NCBI GenBank assembly: GCA_022495995.1
Contig: JAFEMH010005380.1
Coordinates: forward strand, 1-64,000
Source: Adenophora triphylla var. japonica
Lineage: Eukaryota; Streptophyta; Magnoliopsida; Asterales; Campanulaceae
DNA: 64,000 nt
Reading direction: 5' to 3'
Shown here: one piece after another, positions 11,007 to 21,755 of the stretch
Layout: the number at the start of each line of letters is the position of its first letter
Position numbering within the stretch: position 1 is the stretch's first letter
The notes under the pieces: model-generated
Seen by the model: only the letters and a program-made list of their open reading frames with translations
Database searches by the model: none
Told to the model about the DNA's origin: nothing
Program-made: the position numbers and the translations under genes

Positions 11007-11610
11007 AGTGGCGAAGCCACATTCCCCCTTAAATTTTGGAATGTGTCAGTTTTGCACTATCAATTTTTTAGAAAACAGACTTTTTACTACTAAAAATGAT
11101 GGATTTATACATTTTGACCCCCTTAATTTTGAGAAAAATTTGCACTAAATTATTATTTTTACCCCCTTGCATCCTAAATTTGTATACATTAAATATACTC
11201 CCTCCGTCCCAGTGATCTTTGGAAATTTTGAAATGGCACGGGAATTAAGAAATATTATTATAGTATTAGGAGAGAGAATGAGTGGAAGAAGTGTTGTGAG
11301 TGTGAAAAATTAAATAGGAGAGAGAATGAGTGGGATGTATAGTTAGGAGAGAGAATGTTGTGAGTGTAAAAGTAAAGTAGGAGAGAGAATGAGTGGGGTA
11401 GAAAGAGTATAAAAATAATAAAAACTTTCTATTTTGAGATTTCTTAAGATTAGCGGGACGCCCAAAATAGAAACTTTTCTTAAGATCGGTGGGGCGGAGG
11501 GAGTATTAATTATCCCAAGAGCAATCACGACAACAACAACAACAACAACAACAAAGCCTTAGTCCCAAAATAATTTGGACCCTTTACAAAAATTTCTGGC
11601 TTTGCCACTG
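11007..11610. mobile_element. hAT-type MITE carrying a nested Stowaway
   Basis: The ends are CAGTGGCGAAGCCAC and GGCTTTGCCACTG, flanked by CATATGAT and CATATCAT. The cleaner relative at 21756-22020 has a perfect 8-bp duplication. The Stowaway at 11208-11503 is inserted inside it. It lies in the intron of gene copy 2. Confidence 0.7.
11208..11503. mobile_element. Stowaway MITE in palindrome right arm
   Basis: It starts CTCCCTCCGTCCCAGTGATC and ends CGGTGGGGCGGAGGGAG, flanked by TA. Mirror of 3350-3669, and absent from the third gene copy. Confidence 0.82.
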
Positions 11611-11646
11611 CATATCATGATGACAATACTCTCTTTGATAAGAATA

Positions 11647-11899
11647 CTCTCCCTGCCCTAGAATAAATGTCGTACTTTGACTTAATTGGTCAACTAAGTT
11701 GAACTTTAACAAAATAGTTGTGATAAAATTGATTATCCTTATACTACTCTAAAAGGGGATATTGATGCATCAATATAAACACTATCCATAACTACTTTTA
11801 AATTTTCATGAAGGTAGACAACTTTTCATTAAATGTAGTCAAAAATTAACTTAGTTAACCAAAAGAAGTGAAAATGTGACATTTATTCTAGGACAGGAG
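11647..11899. mobile_element. Stowaway-like MITE (CCCTAGAATAAATG type)
   Basis: Flanked by TA, with ends CTCTCCCTGCCCTAGAATAA and TTATTCTAGGACAGGAG. It is present in all three gene copies, so it predates the duplications. Confidence 0.78.
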
Positions 11900-12539
11900 T
11901 ACCGTCTTGCAATTGGTTGAAGTTTACTGGTCCAAGAGTTTAGATGGGAAAAGGATCTTGCCAAGAAGATCTAGGAGGGCCATTTATGCTGCCATGTTAA
12001 CAACCAAACCTTCCAGTTGTTGAGACTTTAAAATTTTCTGCTTAAACCGTAAGCCAATAGCCTTCAGTACTCATAACAAATCATCAAGAAATTTTGATTT
12101 ATTGATCAAGATTTTTCACTAAAGAGGTAATTAATACAGTATATTTTAAATGAACAGTCATTTCTATTCTTAAATTGGCTTACAATATCAGCTAAACTCA
12201 AAACATAATTAAAAAAACCACACACAATGTAAAAGTGTGTTACTTTAAAAAGCATAAAGATTTAATAGGTTAAAATAGAAGACTTACTTACATTCAAAAA
12301 AAAATTTGCAGGAACTTCACAATTTGGCATATAATATTAGTCTAACCAATTAGAAATTCAATAACACCATGGATTTTTTAGAGAATTCAGTGAATTCAGT
12401 ATGCTATAAACATTCAACTAATCAACATAGCAGGTGGTTAACTTGAATTAAAACTTAAGCAATAAACCAACTACAAATCAAAGAGATTTAAAAAGGAAGT
12501 TTCAATTCTAAAATCCTAATTTTGTTAGGGATTTAGAAA

Positions 12540-12730
12540 ATTAGGGGTTTGAGTTGGAGGATGAGGGGTAGCCGGAGAGGAGGAAGAAGAAGAACGAACC
12601 TAATGCGATGCGCGACAGCAATGGATGCGTGGTGGTCTGGTGTGGTGTGGTGTGGTGCGGCGCGGCGTCCTTCGACTTCTCAATCTCTCGCTAAAAGAAC
12701 TGCGGTTGGGTTTTAGGGGAAGGGGAGATT
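12540..12730 (-). promoter_or_regulatory. Remnant 5' exon region of gene copy 2
   Basis: Read on the minus strand this matches the first-exon region of copy 3 (about 22950-23150), including the CTTCTT-rich tract and the GCATCCATTGC block. Homology stops near 12725, where AT-rich sequence and a Stowaway element follow. The copy therefore kept its leader but lost the adjacent upstream DNA. Confidence 0.55.
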
Positions 12731-12776
12731 TAATAAAAAATTATTTACATTCATAAAAATTAAAAAGTAATCTATA

Positions 12777-13043
12777 CTCCCTCCGTCCCGCCGATCTTAA
12801 GAAAGCTTTCCATTTTGGGCGTCCCACCAATCTTAAGAATTCCCAAAATGAAAAGTTTTTATCATTATTTCCTCCGCTCATTCTCTCTCCTACATTATTT
12901 TAATACTCACAACACCATTATAATTTACTATTCCCTCCACTCATTCTCTCTCCTATTTTACTATTACACTCACAACATTTACAATTTCCTTAATCCTCGT
13001 GCCATTTGAAAGTTTCCTAAGAAGATCGGCGAGACGGAGGGAG
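12777..13043. mobile_element. Stowaway MITE
   Basis: Flanked by TA; starts CTCCCTCCGTCCCGCCGATC and ends GATCGGCGAGACGGAGGGAG. The ends pair well and the interior is pyrimidine-rich. Confidence 0.85.
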
Positions 13044-13165
13044 TACATATATAAAGGTTGAAGTGAACACTTCAACAAACAAGCCTATTTTCCCTCCAAA
13101 CCATGAATTCAACAAACAAAACAAGCCTATTTTTCCTCCAAACCATGAATGGTTCTAGAATATTA

Positions 13166-13818
13166 CTCCTTCCGCCCCACCTCAAGGTTCCATGGGTAGG
13201 TTTACACGCTTTTTAAGAAATACTCCCTCCGTCCCGACCGAAAAGGCACAAAACCAATCTCGCACGCAAATTAAGGAAAGTGATGTAGGAAAGAGAAAAT
13301 TTTAATGTTGTGAGTATGAAAAATTAAATAGGAGAGGGAATGAGTAGGAGGAATAATTAGGAGAGAGAATGTTGTGAGTGTAAAAGTAAAGTAGGAGAGA
13401 GAATGAGTGGGTGGAATAGTAATAAAAACTTTCCTTTTTGGGAAAGTGCCTTTTTAAATGGGACACCCAAAAAGAAAATTTGTGCCTTTTCGGGCGGGAC
13501 GGAGGGAGTATTTTTAAAGTGGGTAGAAAATTTGAGGAGAGAGAATGTAAAAATTAAATGTGTGGTAGGGAATATGAGAGAGAATGTAAAAGTTAAAAAT
13601 ATTTAATAGGAGAGAGAATGAGTGGAAGAATAGTAAGTTAATGATTGGTTTTTTTGTAAATATGTTAACTTTATAAGGGTATAATGAATGATTTTTTTGT
13701 AAATATATGGAGATGATAAGGGTATAAATATATGAAAAACTTTTCATTTAAGGAAGGGAACCTTGAAGTGGGACGGCCCAAAAGGAAAAGGTGGAACCTT
13801 GAAGTGAGACGGAGGGAG
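13166..13818. mobile_element. Stowaway MITE interrupted by another MITE
   Basis: The ends CTCCTTCCGCCCCACCTC and GTGAGACGGAGGGAG are flanked by TA; subterminal CAAGGTTCC pairs with GGAACCTTG at the far side. The second Stowaway (13223-13508) lies inside it. The host is a Helitron-like unit whose sequence continues on both sides (TAGAATATT, then AGTTTGTTTC). Confidence 0.82.
13223..13508. mobile_element. Nested Stowaway MITE
   Basis: Starts CTCCCTCCGTCCCGACCG and ends CGGGCGGGACGGAGGGAG, TA on both sides. AAAAGGCACAAA near the left end pairs with TTTGTGCCTTTT near the right end. Confidence 0.85.
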
Positions 13819-14379
13819 TAGTTTGTTTCAAATCAACTAATAAAAAAAATAATTAATGTCTTCAAATTAACCTAATTACCCTTTTCTCTCCCGTATTAAT
13901 TAAATGCAAATGAATTATTACTTATTTCTCTTAGTCACTATACCTATACACAAATTCATAAATATTATTGCTTTGCAATAAATTAGTTTTGCAAGTAAAA
14001 ATGAAATATGACAAAAAAGAATGGTAAAAATACATTTAGAAAAATATTTTGGGACAAAAAAGATAATTTATCTTGGACATGAAATTCTTTCATTTAATAA
14101 AATGATATTTTTGACATAATATGAATTTTAAAATTCTATCTTGGATACAAATTGTATAATATTAGTATTTCTAGGTTTTAAAATTATAAAATATGTTTTA
14201 TTCTTAAAACAATATAAAAAAAATTAATTTTGTATAACTTTTTGGTTATATTTCAATCAAATAGATTTTTAGATTTACAAATAAAACTTAATTAGTTACA
14301 CATATATGTTTGTTTGTTTTTTGTTTAGAAAAAATATATATGTGTAACTTTATAAGTTTGTAAATATATTAAAAGCTAA

Positions 14380-14784
14380 TCTATATATATATATAAAGGT
14401 TGAAGTGCATAGAACACTTCAACAAGCCTATTTTCCCTCAAAACCATGAATGATTCTAGAATATTAGTTTGTTTCAAATCAACTAATAAAGAAAATAATT
14501 AATGTCTTCAAATTAACCTAATTACCCTTTTCTCTCCCGTAGTAATTAAATGCAAATGAATTATTACTTATCTATATATATATAAAGGTTGAAGTGCATA
14601 GAACACTTCAACAAGCCCATTTTCCCTTCAAACCATGGATGGTTCTAGAATATTAGTTTGTTTCAAATCAACTAATAAAGAAAATAATTAATGTCTTCAA
14701 ATTAACCTAATTACCCTTTTCTCTCCCGTATTAATTAAATGCAAATGAATTATTACTTATTTCTCTTAGTCATTATACATATAC

Positions 14785-14843
<59 letters not shown>
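14380..14843 (+). repeat. Two truncated Helitron-like units
   Basis: Two head-to-tail partial units (starts at 14380 and near 14572) keep only the first 180-230 bp of the element before the next TCTATATA start. The conserved block TTACCCTTTTCTCTCCCGTA is in both. Confidence 0.65.

Positions 14844-14848
<5 letters not shown>
14789..14848 (+). repeat. (AT)n microsatellite
   Basis: About 58 bp of uninterrupted AT, lying exactly where one Helitron-like unit gives way to the next. A similar run sits at 20394-20443. Confidence 0.9.
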
Positions 14849-14852
<4 letters not shown>

Positions 14853-15388
14853 GTTGAAGTGCATAGAACACTTCAACAAGTCCATTTTCCCTCCAACTCA
14901 TGAATGGTTTTAGAATATTAGTTTGTTTCAAATCAACTAATAAAGAAAATAATTAATGTCTTCAAATGAACCTAATTACCCTTTTCTCTCCCGTATTAAT
15001 TAAATGCAAATGAATTATTACTTATTTCTTTTAGTCACTATACCTAAACCCATTCTTCACAAATTCATAAATATTATTGCTTTGCAAACTATTAGTTTTG
15101 CAAGTAAAAATGAAATATGACAAAAAAGAATGGTAAAAATATATTTAAAAAAATATTTTGGGACAAAAAATATAATTTATCTTAGAAATGGAATTCTTTC
15201 ATTTAATAAAATGATATTTTTGACTTAATATAAATTTTAAAATTCTATCTTAGATACAAATTGTATAATATTAGTATTTTTAGGTTTTAAAATTATAAAA
15301 GATGTTTTATTCTTAAAATAATATAAAAATAATTAATTTTGTATAACTTTTTGGTTATGTTTCAATCAAATAGAGTTTTAGGTTTAAA

Positions 15389-15541
15389 TATCACAAGATT
15401 TTGGAAAAAACTAGTTTCTCCTTAAGTTATAGAAAGTCCTGTTTTATAAACTGTTCCTAAATATTCACTAACTACTTGCAAGTAGAAAAAAATGGACTTT
15501 TTATAATTTATGGAGAAACTAGTTTCTCCCAAAACTTGCTC
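15389..15541. mobile_element. 153-bp MITE, TTTAAA duplication
   Basis: Comparison with the uninterrupted unit shows TTTAAA repeated at 15383-15388 and 15542-15547. The ends pair: CAAGATTTTGGAAAAAAC with GTTTCTCCCAAAACTTG, and ACTAGTTTCTCC lies beside each end. No coding capacity. The superfamily is unresolved. Confidence 0.65.
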
Positions 15542-15555
15542 TTTAAAAATAAAAC

Positions 15556-16032
15556 TGATGCAGCAAAAAATGAGAGGTACCGGGGGTACCTGATCAGTCG
15601 GGAACGCGGCGTTGGATTCCTGGACGAACGACGAACGAATCTGCAAAACAAACACCGTTAGGGCGCGGGGAGTTACCCCCGCGCAAACCCTCCGGCGTGA
15701 GAATAAGCATCTGTATATAGAGATGATATAAACCGGAAGGAAAGGCGTATTATAGTATTGAGAGGGTGTTTTTGTATGTACCCTTTGTGTGAGGGTTTTG
15801 ACCCTTATTTATAGATTTCAAGTGGTGAGTCCTCCAAGAATAGGAGTTCCGTAGTTGACTTGTATTAGGAGAGTGAATCTTTGTCTGATTTAGGTTCCTT
15901 AGCCCGCTAGGAGTCTGCTCCAAATAAGACTTTTTGAGTGAGAATAAATCCCTATTGGATTAGGATTCTGTGTGCTAATTGCTTCCCTTATTTTTAGGGA
16001 TATTTAGTAGAGGAAGAATTATATTCCGTTCA
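15556..16032 (-). repeat. 3' LTR of the LARD-like element
   Basis: On the minus strand it runs TGAACGGAATATAATTC to GCTGCATCA (TG...CA). It differs from the other copy by scattered substitutions and a short divergent stretch near 15905 (20170 in the other LTR). A minus-strand TATA box (CTATAAATAAGGG) lies at about 15802-15816. Confidence 0.85.
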
Positions 16033-16052
16033 GTGGCCCCCGACTTCCTAGC
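16033..16052 (-). other. Putative polypurine tract
   Basis: On the minus strand AAGTCGGGGGCCAC directly abuts the 3' LTR start TGAACGG. Its position and G-run are as expected for plus-strand priming. Confidence 0.5.
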
Positions 16053-16294
16053 TCGGCCATGTCGATGACGAGGAGGAAGTAAGCTCTATCTCAGTTTATA
16101 AGAATACGAACAGGCGTCAAGTGACAAGTGTTGCTTCAGTTGTCCGCTGGTTCAAGATGAAATGATGAGGTAGATGCCGAGGAGACTAATGCCGAGGAGC
16201 AAGCTCAAACCCAACAAGTCACCATCCCGGATCCTGATGATGAGGCGGATGCCGAGGCGCAGGCCGAGGAGACTCCTTGGTCTGATCAACCTTG

Positions 16295-16965
16295 TAATCA
16301 GAATCCTTGAATCGAGGCGGACCCTCGTCAGGACGTAAGGTTGATAGTTGGAACCTTGTAATCCTTGAATCGAGGCGGACCCTCGTTAGGATGTAAGGTT
16401 GATGGCTGGAACCTTGTAATCCTTGAATCAAGGCGGACCCTCGTCAGGATGTAAGGTTTGATGGTTGGAACCTTGTAATCCTTGAATTGAGGCGGACCCT
16501 CGTCAGGATGTAAGGTTTGATGGTTGGAACCTTGTAATCCTTGAATCGAGGCGGACCCTCGTCAGGATGTAAGGTTGATGGTTGGAACCTTGTAATCCTT
16601 GAATCGAGGTGGACCCTCGTCAGGATGTAAGATTGATGGTTGGAACCTTGTAATCCTTGAATCGAGGCGGACCCTCGTTATGATGTAAGGTTTGATGGTT
16701 GGAACCTTGTAATCCTTGAATCGAGGCGGACCCTCGTCAGGATGTAAGGTTTGATGGTTGGAACCTTGTAATCCTTGAATCGAGGCGGACCCTCGTCAGG
16801 ATGTAAAGTTTGATGGTTGGAACCTTGTAATCCTTGAATCGAGGCAGACCCTCGTCGGATGTAAGGTAGATCGGTAGGCTGAGGAGAGATCCTCAGTCTT
16901 GATTGTGAAGAGCCTATAGTCATTGAGTCGAGGCGGACCCTCGTCAAGACGTAAGGCATGTGTCT
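16295..16965 (+). repeat. 58-59-bp tandem repeat array
   Basis: About ten units, each containing TGGAACCTTGTAATCC, TTGAATCGAGGCGGACC and CTCGTCAGGATGTAAGG, with one more diverged copy near 16930. They sit in the interior of the LARD-like element. Minus-strand ORFs here (for example 16678-16959) are by-products of the repeat. Confidence 0.9.
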
Positions 16966-17077
16966 TGAAGAGTAGGAGATGAGATCCTCGTCTTCCAGCG
17001 TTGGTGTCAGTAGTTAATAGTGGCTTTGCACGTTTGAAGAAGTAAATTTAAATTTCATTGACTCATTTCCACTAGTT

Positions 17078-17456
17078 CGTCTGCGTCCCTCAGCTCTCCT
17101 TATCTTCTAGTCATAGCTGACCCCCGAGTTCTGGTCGTATGACGAGACTAGGGGCTACATCTAGGACGGACAGAACCGTATCAAGAAAGTCTACGTCCCT
17201 CAGCTCTCCTTATCTTCTAGTCATAGCTGGCCCCCGAGAAATACAAATAGGCGTCACGTGGCAATGTCGCTTCGATGTTGGCGTCGAGCTCAACCCCGTA
17301 TATGGAATGTCTTGCTTTGTTGGCGTCGAGCTCAACCCCGTATATGGGATGTCTTGCTTTGTAGTCGAGCTCAACCCCGTATATGGGATGTCTTGCTTTG
17401 TAGTCGTCGAGCTCAACCCCGTATATGGGATGTCTTGCTTTGTGTCATTCATTCCC
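17078..17456 (+). repeat. Duplicated block and 42-46-bp repeats in the LARD interior
   Basis: CCCTCAGCTCTCCTTATC is repeated 114 bp apart (17084 and 17198). Then four units of GTCGAGCTCAACCCCGTATA plus GGGATGTCTTGCTTTG follow at 17281-17445. Both strands stay open through the array, which yields false ORFs. Confidence 0.85.
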
Positions 17457-17459
17457 GTG

Positions 17460-19800
17460 TATGGGTAATGAATGGGGATAGCGCCATTTGAACTCGTAGC
17501 ACTTGTTGTGGTTGCACCTTGGTTTACAACTTGTAGGTTGCTGTTCGCTGCTCGATGCTCGAGTAAAGTTATTTTGACTGTTGCTTGGTTCTATTTGTGC
17601 TCGTCACTGTTGTGCTTAGAGGCAGTAATAGTCAGATCGTGGTTATTCTTGAAACGTTTGTGTGATGGTGTTTCACCGGCTTAATCTATTGTAGCAGCGG
17701 GAATGAGAGAAAATTAAGAACATATAATTCCTGTGCCAATCGATGTCAGTATATGATATTTGCAGGTTGGATTATGCAAATGCACGGCTAGCTGTTTGTT
17801 TGTTATATGCTTAATATGCAAACATGGGTTATGAGCAATATATGGACAAATTATTCGATGTCGTGCCATTTAGTTTGTGAATATTAACTAAAGATTTGGA
17901 AGGGGTACACCTGAGAATGCTCTGATGTTATCAGATTTTTTGGACACGCTTTCGTCTTCGACCAGGCTATCTAATCCGGATGTTGTGCTCATTGTTTTGA
18001 CTCCTGGGGCGCTGCTCATTGTGGTTGTGAAAGAAGTCGTGGAGAGCGAGCTCATTAACTGCCTCTATGCTCGTCTTTACTAGCTGTCTGCTTGTGCGGG
18101 GAAGGACGTGCTTCATTTGGCTCTGGATATGTTCTGAGGTTGGCAATCTTTTCAGCCACGATTTTGCCTAGAAGGCGGATCCATCAGGCTGCCACGATCT
18201 GGTGCTTGTTACCATGATATGCTCAAGTAAAGATGTGTACTACTTGGCCAGCATTTGTACTGGGTCTGCAAATTGATTTTCTCGTAGTGTCGTTGGTCTA
18301 GCTGATCAATGTTTCCGGGCATGTGTACAACTCGCATGTACTTTGCTTCTGTACTTACCGAGGAACTCTCCTTTGTGATTTGATTAATCGAGCCAGTTGA
18401 TTATGGCTAGGTCGAGGTCGGTGTTGCTGGATAAACCAGCTTCACGCCCCCTTTACCGATGGACTTTCTTAGCGCATTCACAGTTCATTCCAGGCGGTTG
18501 GAGGTGAAAAGGAAAACCTTTGATTTCCTGCTCCCTTCATTCATAGGTGCCTCGCATATGTGAAAGCATGCCATTAGAGATACATGGAGTATAGCTTATA
18601 AACAATGTATTTAAGCATGTTGCGATACTATACATTCAATTCAAGATTGAGTTCAAAAAATAAGGTGTAGATATGAAAACAATACACCTGATCATGAGTA
18701 AAATAGGATTGCCTTATGATCTGTGCTAGGGATAAACCGCAGAGAAGAGGAATGGTGGTTCTGCTGGCAGAAAGCCGACCTCGGGATGAATGATTCGAGG
18801 TTTCAACAGATACTTCTTGGATTCTCACTGCCATGATAACTATCAATGGATAATCTCTGGACATGCTGCAAAGAATAAACATGTTTTTTGCAAAGCCATC
18901 AAGGAGTTCATTTGTAATTCAGACTATTGACATGCAAGATCACGCCATACAAGTTTACAGGGGCATAATTTATGCAGGCTTTTATACAATAGTACATGCT
19001 CGCATCATTATATTGATTATAGAGCCAAGTTTAATTTTGAGTCTGATTGCAATATTGTGAGACCCTTTAGAGGCATAAGACCATAGCAGTCAACCTGTTT
19101 AGGGTCCTCAAAGTGAGCCACACTTTTAATGCAAATACTATGACACTCATATGTACGAGATTGATTAGCAAGGAATATGTATGAGATTTTCACAATTTTT
19201 GTATAGGCAATCTCTATTTATCTAGCGCATAACTGCTATGCTAAAATATGGTCCTAAATTGCTCAATTGTAAAGAGTACACCTGGTAACGAAGGGAGTTT
19301 TGACCAACTTTGGGCCAACGACCATTGTTGCGGGTGGGGAGTTTTCCGTGCCCACTATTGCCGTTCGCTAGCAGCTCGGACATTAGGCATTTACCGCTCT
19401 CCTGAGATGTGAGCTTTTTTAGTCAATCGCTCCTCATCCTGCTAATCGGGTTGAGTGTCGCCGGATTTTGGCGTTGCCGGCGGCGGGATCTGGAACGATG
19501 GTTTTGGAACCTGTAGAAGACGTTGGCATCGCCTACTGAACCGAATTTCTCAAGGAGTTTTCTGATTTTGATTGTTTCTGTTGACGATGGGAATACTTGT
19601 TAATTCAATTAGGGCTAATATAGAGTACATGTTAGAGTGGAAAAATTAAAGCATTAAAATCTCCCTCATTAATGTTGCTGAACCAAGATTGGCTCACGAA
19701 GGTAGGGAGATTATCCTCCTTTGGCTGCCTTGGTACGGTTCTTGTTCTGTGTTGTTTTCCGTCGTGTGTGGCATGGTCCGTTGTTGTTCACGTAGCCTCG
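17460..19800. other. Non-coding interior of LARD-like element
   Basis: About 2.3 kb with more balanced base composition than the surroundings but no ORF above about 85 codons and no recognisable retroelement domain. Probably transcribed only as part of the element's RNA. Confidence 0.6.
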
Positions 19801-19821
19801 TTCCCGGCAATGGAACCAAAC
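19800..19821 (-). other. Putative primer-binding site
   Basis: Immediately inside the 5' LTR on the minus strand: GTT then TGGTTCCATTGCCGGGAA. It resembles the TGGCGCCGTTGCCGGGGA primer site of many plant Ty3/gypsy elements. The match to a particular tRNA was not tested. Confidence 0.5.
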
Positions 19822-20296
19822 TGATGCAGCAAAAAATGAGCGGTACCGGGGGTACCTGATCAGTCGGGAACGCGACGTTGGATTCCTGAACGAACGACGA
19901 ACGAATCTGCAAAACAAACACCGTTAGGGCGCGGGGAGTTACCCCCGCGCAAACCCTCCGGCGTGAGAATAAGCATCTGTATATAGAGATGATATAAACC
20001 GAAAGGAAATGCGTATTATAGTATTGAGAGGGTGTTTTTGTATGTACCCTTTGTGTGAGGGTTTTGACCCTTATTTATAGATTTCAAGTGGTGAGTCCTC
20101 CAAGAATAGGAGTTCCGTAGTTGACTTGTATTAGGAGAGTGAATCTTTGTCTGATTTAGGTTCCTTAGTGGCCGTGAGTCCGCTCCAAATAAGCATTTGA
20201 AATGAGAATAAATCCCTATTGGATTAGGATTCTGTGTGCTAATTGCTTCCCTTATTTTTAGGGATATTTAGTAGAGGAAGAATTATATTCCGTTCA
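19822..20296 (-). repeat. 5' LTR of the LARD-like element
   Basis: The partner of 15556-16032, carrying the same TATA position (near 20065-20080) and the same TG...CA ends. As the 5' LTR in minus orientation it would drive transcription toward lower coordinates. Confidence 0.85.
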
Positions 20297-20393
20297 AAAA
20301 CTTAATTAGATACACATATATGTTTGTTTGTTTTTTGTCTAGAAAAAATATATATGTGTAACTTTATAAGTTTCTCAATATATTAAAAGCTAA

Positions 20394-20443
<50 letters not shown>
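20394..20443 (+). repeat. (AT)n microsatellite at element junction
   Basis: About 50 bp of AT after the CTAA end of the Helitron-like unit, as at 14789-14848. Such runs mark junctions in the tandem arrays. Confidence 0.9.
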
Positions 20444-20447
<4 letters not shown>

Positions 20448-21171
20448 CAATAAATTTCAAATGGAGATTTAGGAGGAGAAAAATAGCTCAGAGAGGTTTA
20501 TGCCTCTTTCTTGCACCGATACTAACGAACATGTAACGATAATAAACAGGGTCCCCTTCCGGGGACATCCGATAAAATGATATTAAACAGGATAGAACTA
20601 GTGTATAATAGATCAATCGCGATTGAGTTATTGTATATGATATTTTGCAATTTATTTGCTGTACATAGTTTATGGTGTCCAATGGTTTGTATGAATTCCC
20701 AGCTGGTGAAAATTTTTCCACCATTTGCTGGCAATTTATTTCCTGTAAATATTTATTGAGATATTTAAATTTTGGTGTTCTGATTGTGAAGGGAGGGAAC
20801 AAATCAATGGTGGAACTTTTCTGATGTACATTTTGATTTGAAACACATTTTCCTTCTTGGGTGCTTTTGTAGCACTTACGTAGGACTCATTTTTGTTAAT
20901 TTAATATCGGATTTAAAAAAAAAAAAAAAGTAAGAAAATGCGATAAAATCTTGTTCCAAATTGGAGTACTATAACATTTTTTTTTATAATCAAATCATCC
21001 GAAAAAGAAAAGAAACACGTATTAAAGAGCATTACATGCTAAGCACAGTTCAAATTTTTCATCAGAAAAGAAATTAAAACCATTCCTGGTTCCTAATAAG
21101 TAATTGACTTGCCAAAGCCAGAACATAAAGACACTGGAATCATCAGAGCCAACAGTGGCCAGCCGGCTCCT

Positions 21172-21558
21172 TTAATATCCACCAAAGCCAAAGCCGCCGC
21201 CGCCGCCGCCACTAACACGAGGAGGACGCTCAGTGGCGATACTGACACGAATACTCCGGCCATTGAGTTCCTGTCCGTCCATCGCACTCAAAGCCTCCTT
21301 TGCAGAGTCGTCACTAGAGTAGTTCACAAACCCAAATCCCCTTGACTTCCCAGAATCTCTGTCTGTAATAACCCTTGCTTCAGTAACTTCCCCAAAGCTA
21401 GAAAAAGCTTCCCTCAAAGAATGGTCATCAGTTTGATAAGAAAGGCCACCAACAAAAAGCTTGGTAGACATGCAACGAATAGCATTGAGCATAGATACAC
21501 TGTTGTTCTGTGTAAAAGATTGACTCATGAGACTTCCTATCCTCTTGGAGAAGGCCAT
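21172..21558 (-). CDS. Mitochondrial-type glycine-rich RNA-binding protein (copy 3)
   Basis: This is the best copy: 128 codons, single coding exon. Residues 1-31 ([15 protein letters not shown]...) lack acidic residues and look like a mitochondrial presequence. The RRM spans about 32-112 with RNP2 LFVGGL and RNP1 [10 protein letters not shown]. The tail [18 protein letters not shown] is Gly-rich. Small plant proteins of this build bind RNA in mitochondria and are linked to RNA editing, splicing and cold tolerance. The splice acceptor CCTTACAG lies 12 bp before the ATG, and a leader exon lies about 1.4 kb upstream beyond an intron carrying two MITEs. The tail is short for the family (often 30 or more Gly-rich residues). 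The putative Helitron 3' end lies within about 150 bp of the leader exon. Confidence 0.88.
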   Translation of the reverse strand: MAFSKRIGSLMSQSFTQNNSVSMLNAIRCMSTKLFVGGLSYQTDDHSLREAFSSFGEVTEARVITDRDSGKSRGFGFVNYSSDDSAKEALSAMDGQELNGRSIRVSIATERPPRVSGGGGGGFGFGGY

Positions 21559-21755
21559 TCTGACAGCTGTAAGGAAATAAAAACTGAGAGTTCAGTGGCG
21601 GATTTAGGATTTATGTCGAGGGGGTAAAAAAAATTCACAGCGAAAAAAATTAAAACCACACTATTAAAAACAATAAAATTTAATGCAAAATATATAGCCT
21701 ATTTTTCATCATTGTTCAAAACTTGACGATAATAATACACTCTGTCTCATATGAT

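Larger units (their letters stand above)
8105..12370 (-). repeat. Right arm of large gene-bearing palindrome
   Basis: This is the inverted counterpart of 2460-6845. It keeps the better gene copy (10431-10793, minus) and continues outward into the gene's former 5' region at 12540-12720, which the left arm lacks. The outer edge of shared sequence is near 12370. A third, direct-orientation copy at 20640-23170 helps to tell which insertions came first. Confidence 0.88.
13046..14379 (+). mobile_element. Helitron-like unit with TC start and CTAA end
   Basis: The unit begins with ATATATAAAGG and GTTGAAGTG...CACTTCAAC, runs through about 600 bp of AT-rich sequence and ends after a hairpin (GTTACACATATATG pairing with CATATATGTGTAAC just downstream, about 14295-14347). 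CTAA at 14376-14379 is followed immediately by TCTATATA of the next unit. Without the two MITEs at 13166-13818 it would be about 680 bp. It has no ORF, so a helper element would be needed. Confidence 0.6.
15556..20296 (-). mobile_element. Non-coding LTR retrotransposon (LARD-like), 4741 bp
   Basis: Two LTRs of 477 and 475 bp flank a 3.8-kb interior, and the whole is bounded by the 5-bp duplication AAAAC (15551-15555 and 20297-20301). Orientation is minus. A TGGTTCCATTGCCGGGAA primer-site-like sequence follows the LTR at 19822, a GTCGGGGGCCAC purine tract precedes the LTR at 16032, and the LTR TATA box reads on the minus strand. No gag, protease, RT, RNase H or integrase was found, so it must be mobilised in trans. 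The LTRs are very similar, which suggests fairly recent insertion. Confidence 0.85.
14844..20393 (+). mobile_element. Helitron-like unit split by a MITE and an LTR element
   Basis: The unit starts at about 14844 and can be followed to 15388, then in 15542-15555, then from 20297 to CTAA at 20390-20393, with the 3' hairpin intact near 20310-20360. Removing the 153-bp MITE and the 4.74-kb LTR element restores a unit collinear with 13046-14379. Confidence 0.65.

Noticed and set aside
1..15390. Extending the palindrome to the Helitron-like arrays on both sides
   Set aside because: The arrays are inverted relative to each other and the coordinates nearly fit, but 1118-2440 and 12540-13045 between them are unrelated, and the unit is a multicopy element, so independent insertion is enough.
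16219..16965. Regular repeats that at first glance resemble a CRISPR array
   Set aside because: The units are contiguous with no unique spacers, there are no cas genes, and the DNA is clearly plant nuclear.
17139..17468. 109-codon plus-strand ORF and 80-codon minus-strand ORF
   Set aside because: Both are read-throughs of a 42-46-bp repeat inside the LARD-like element.
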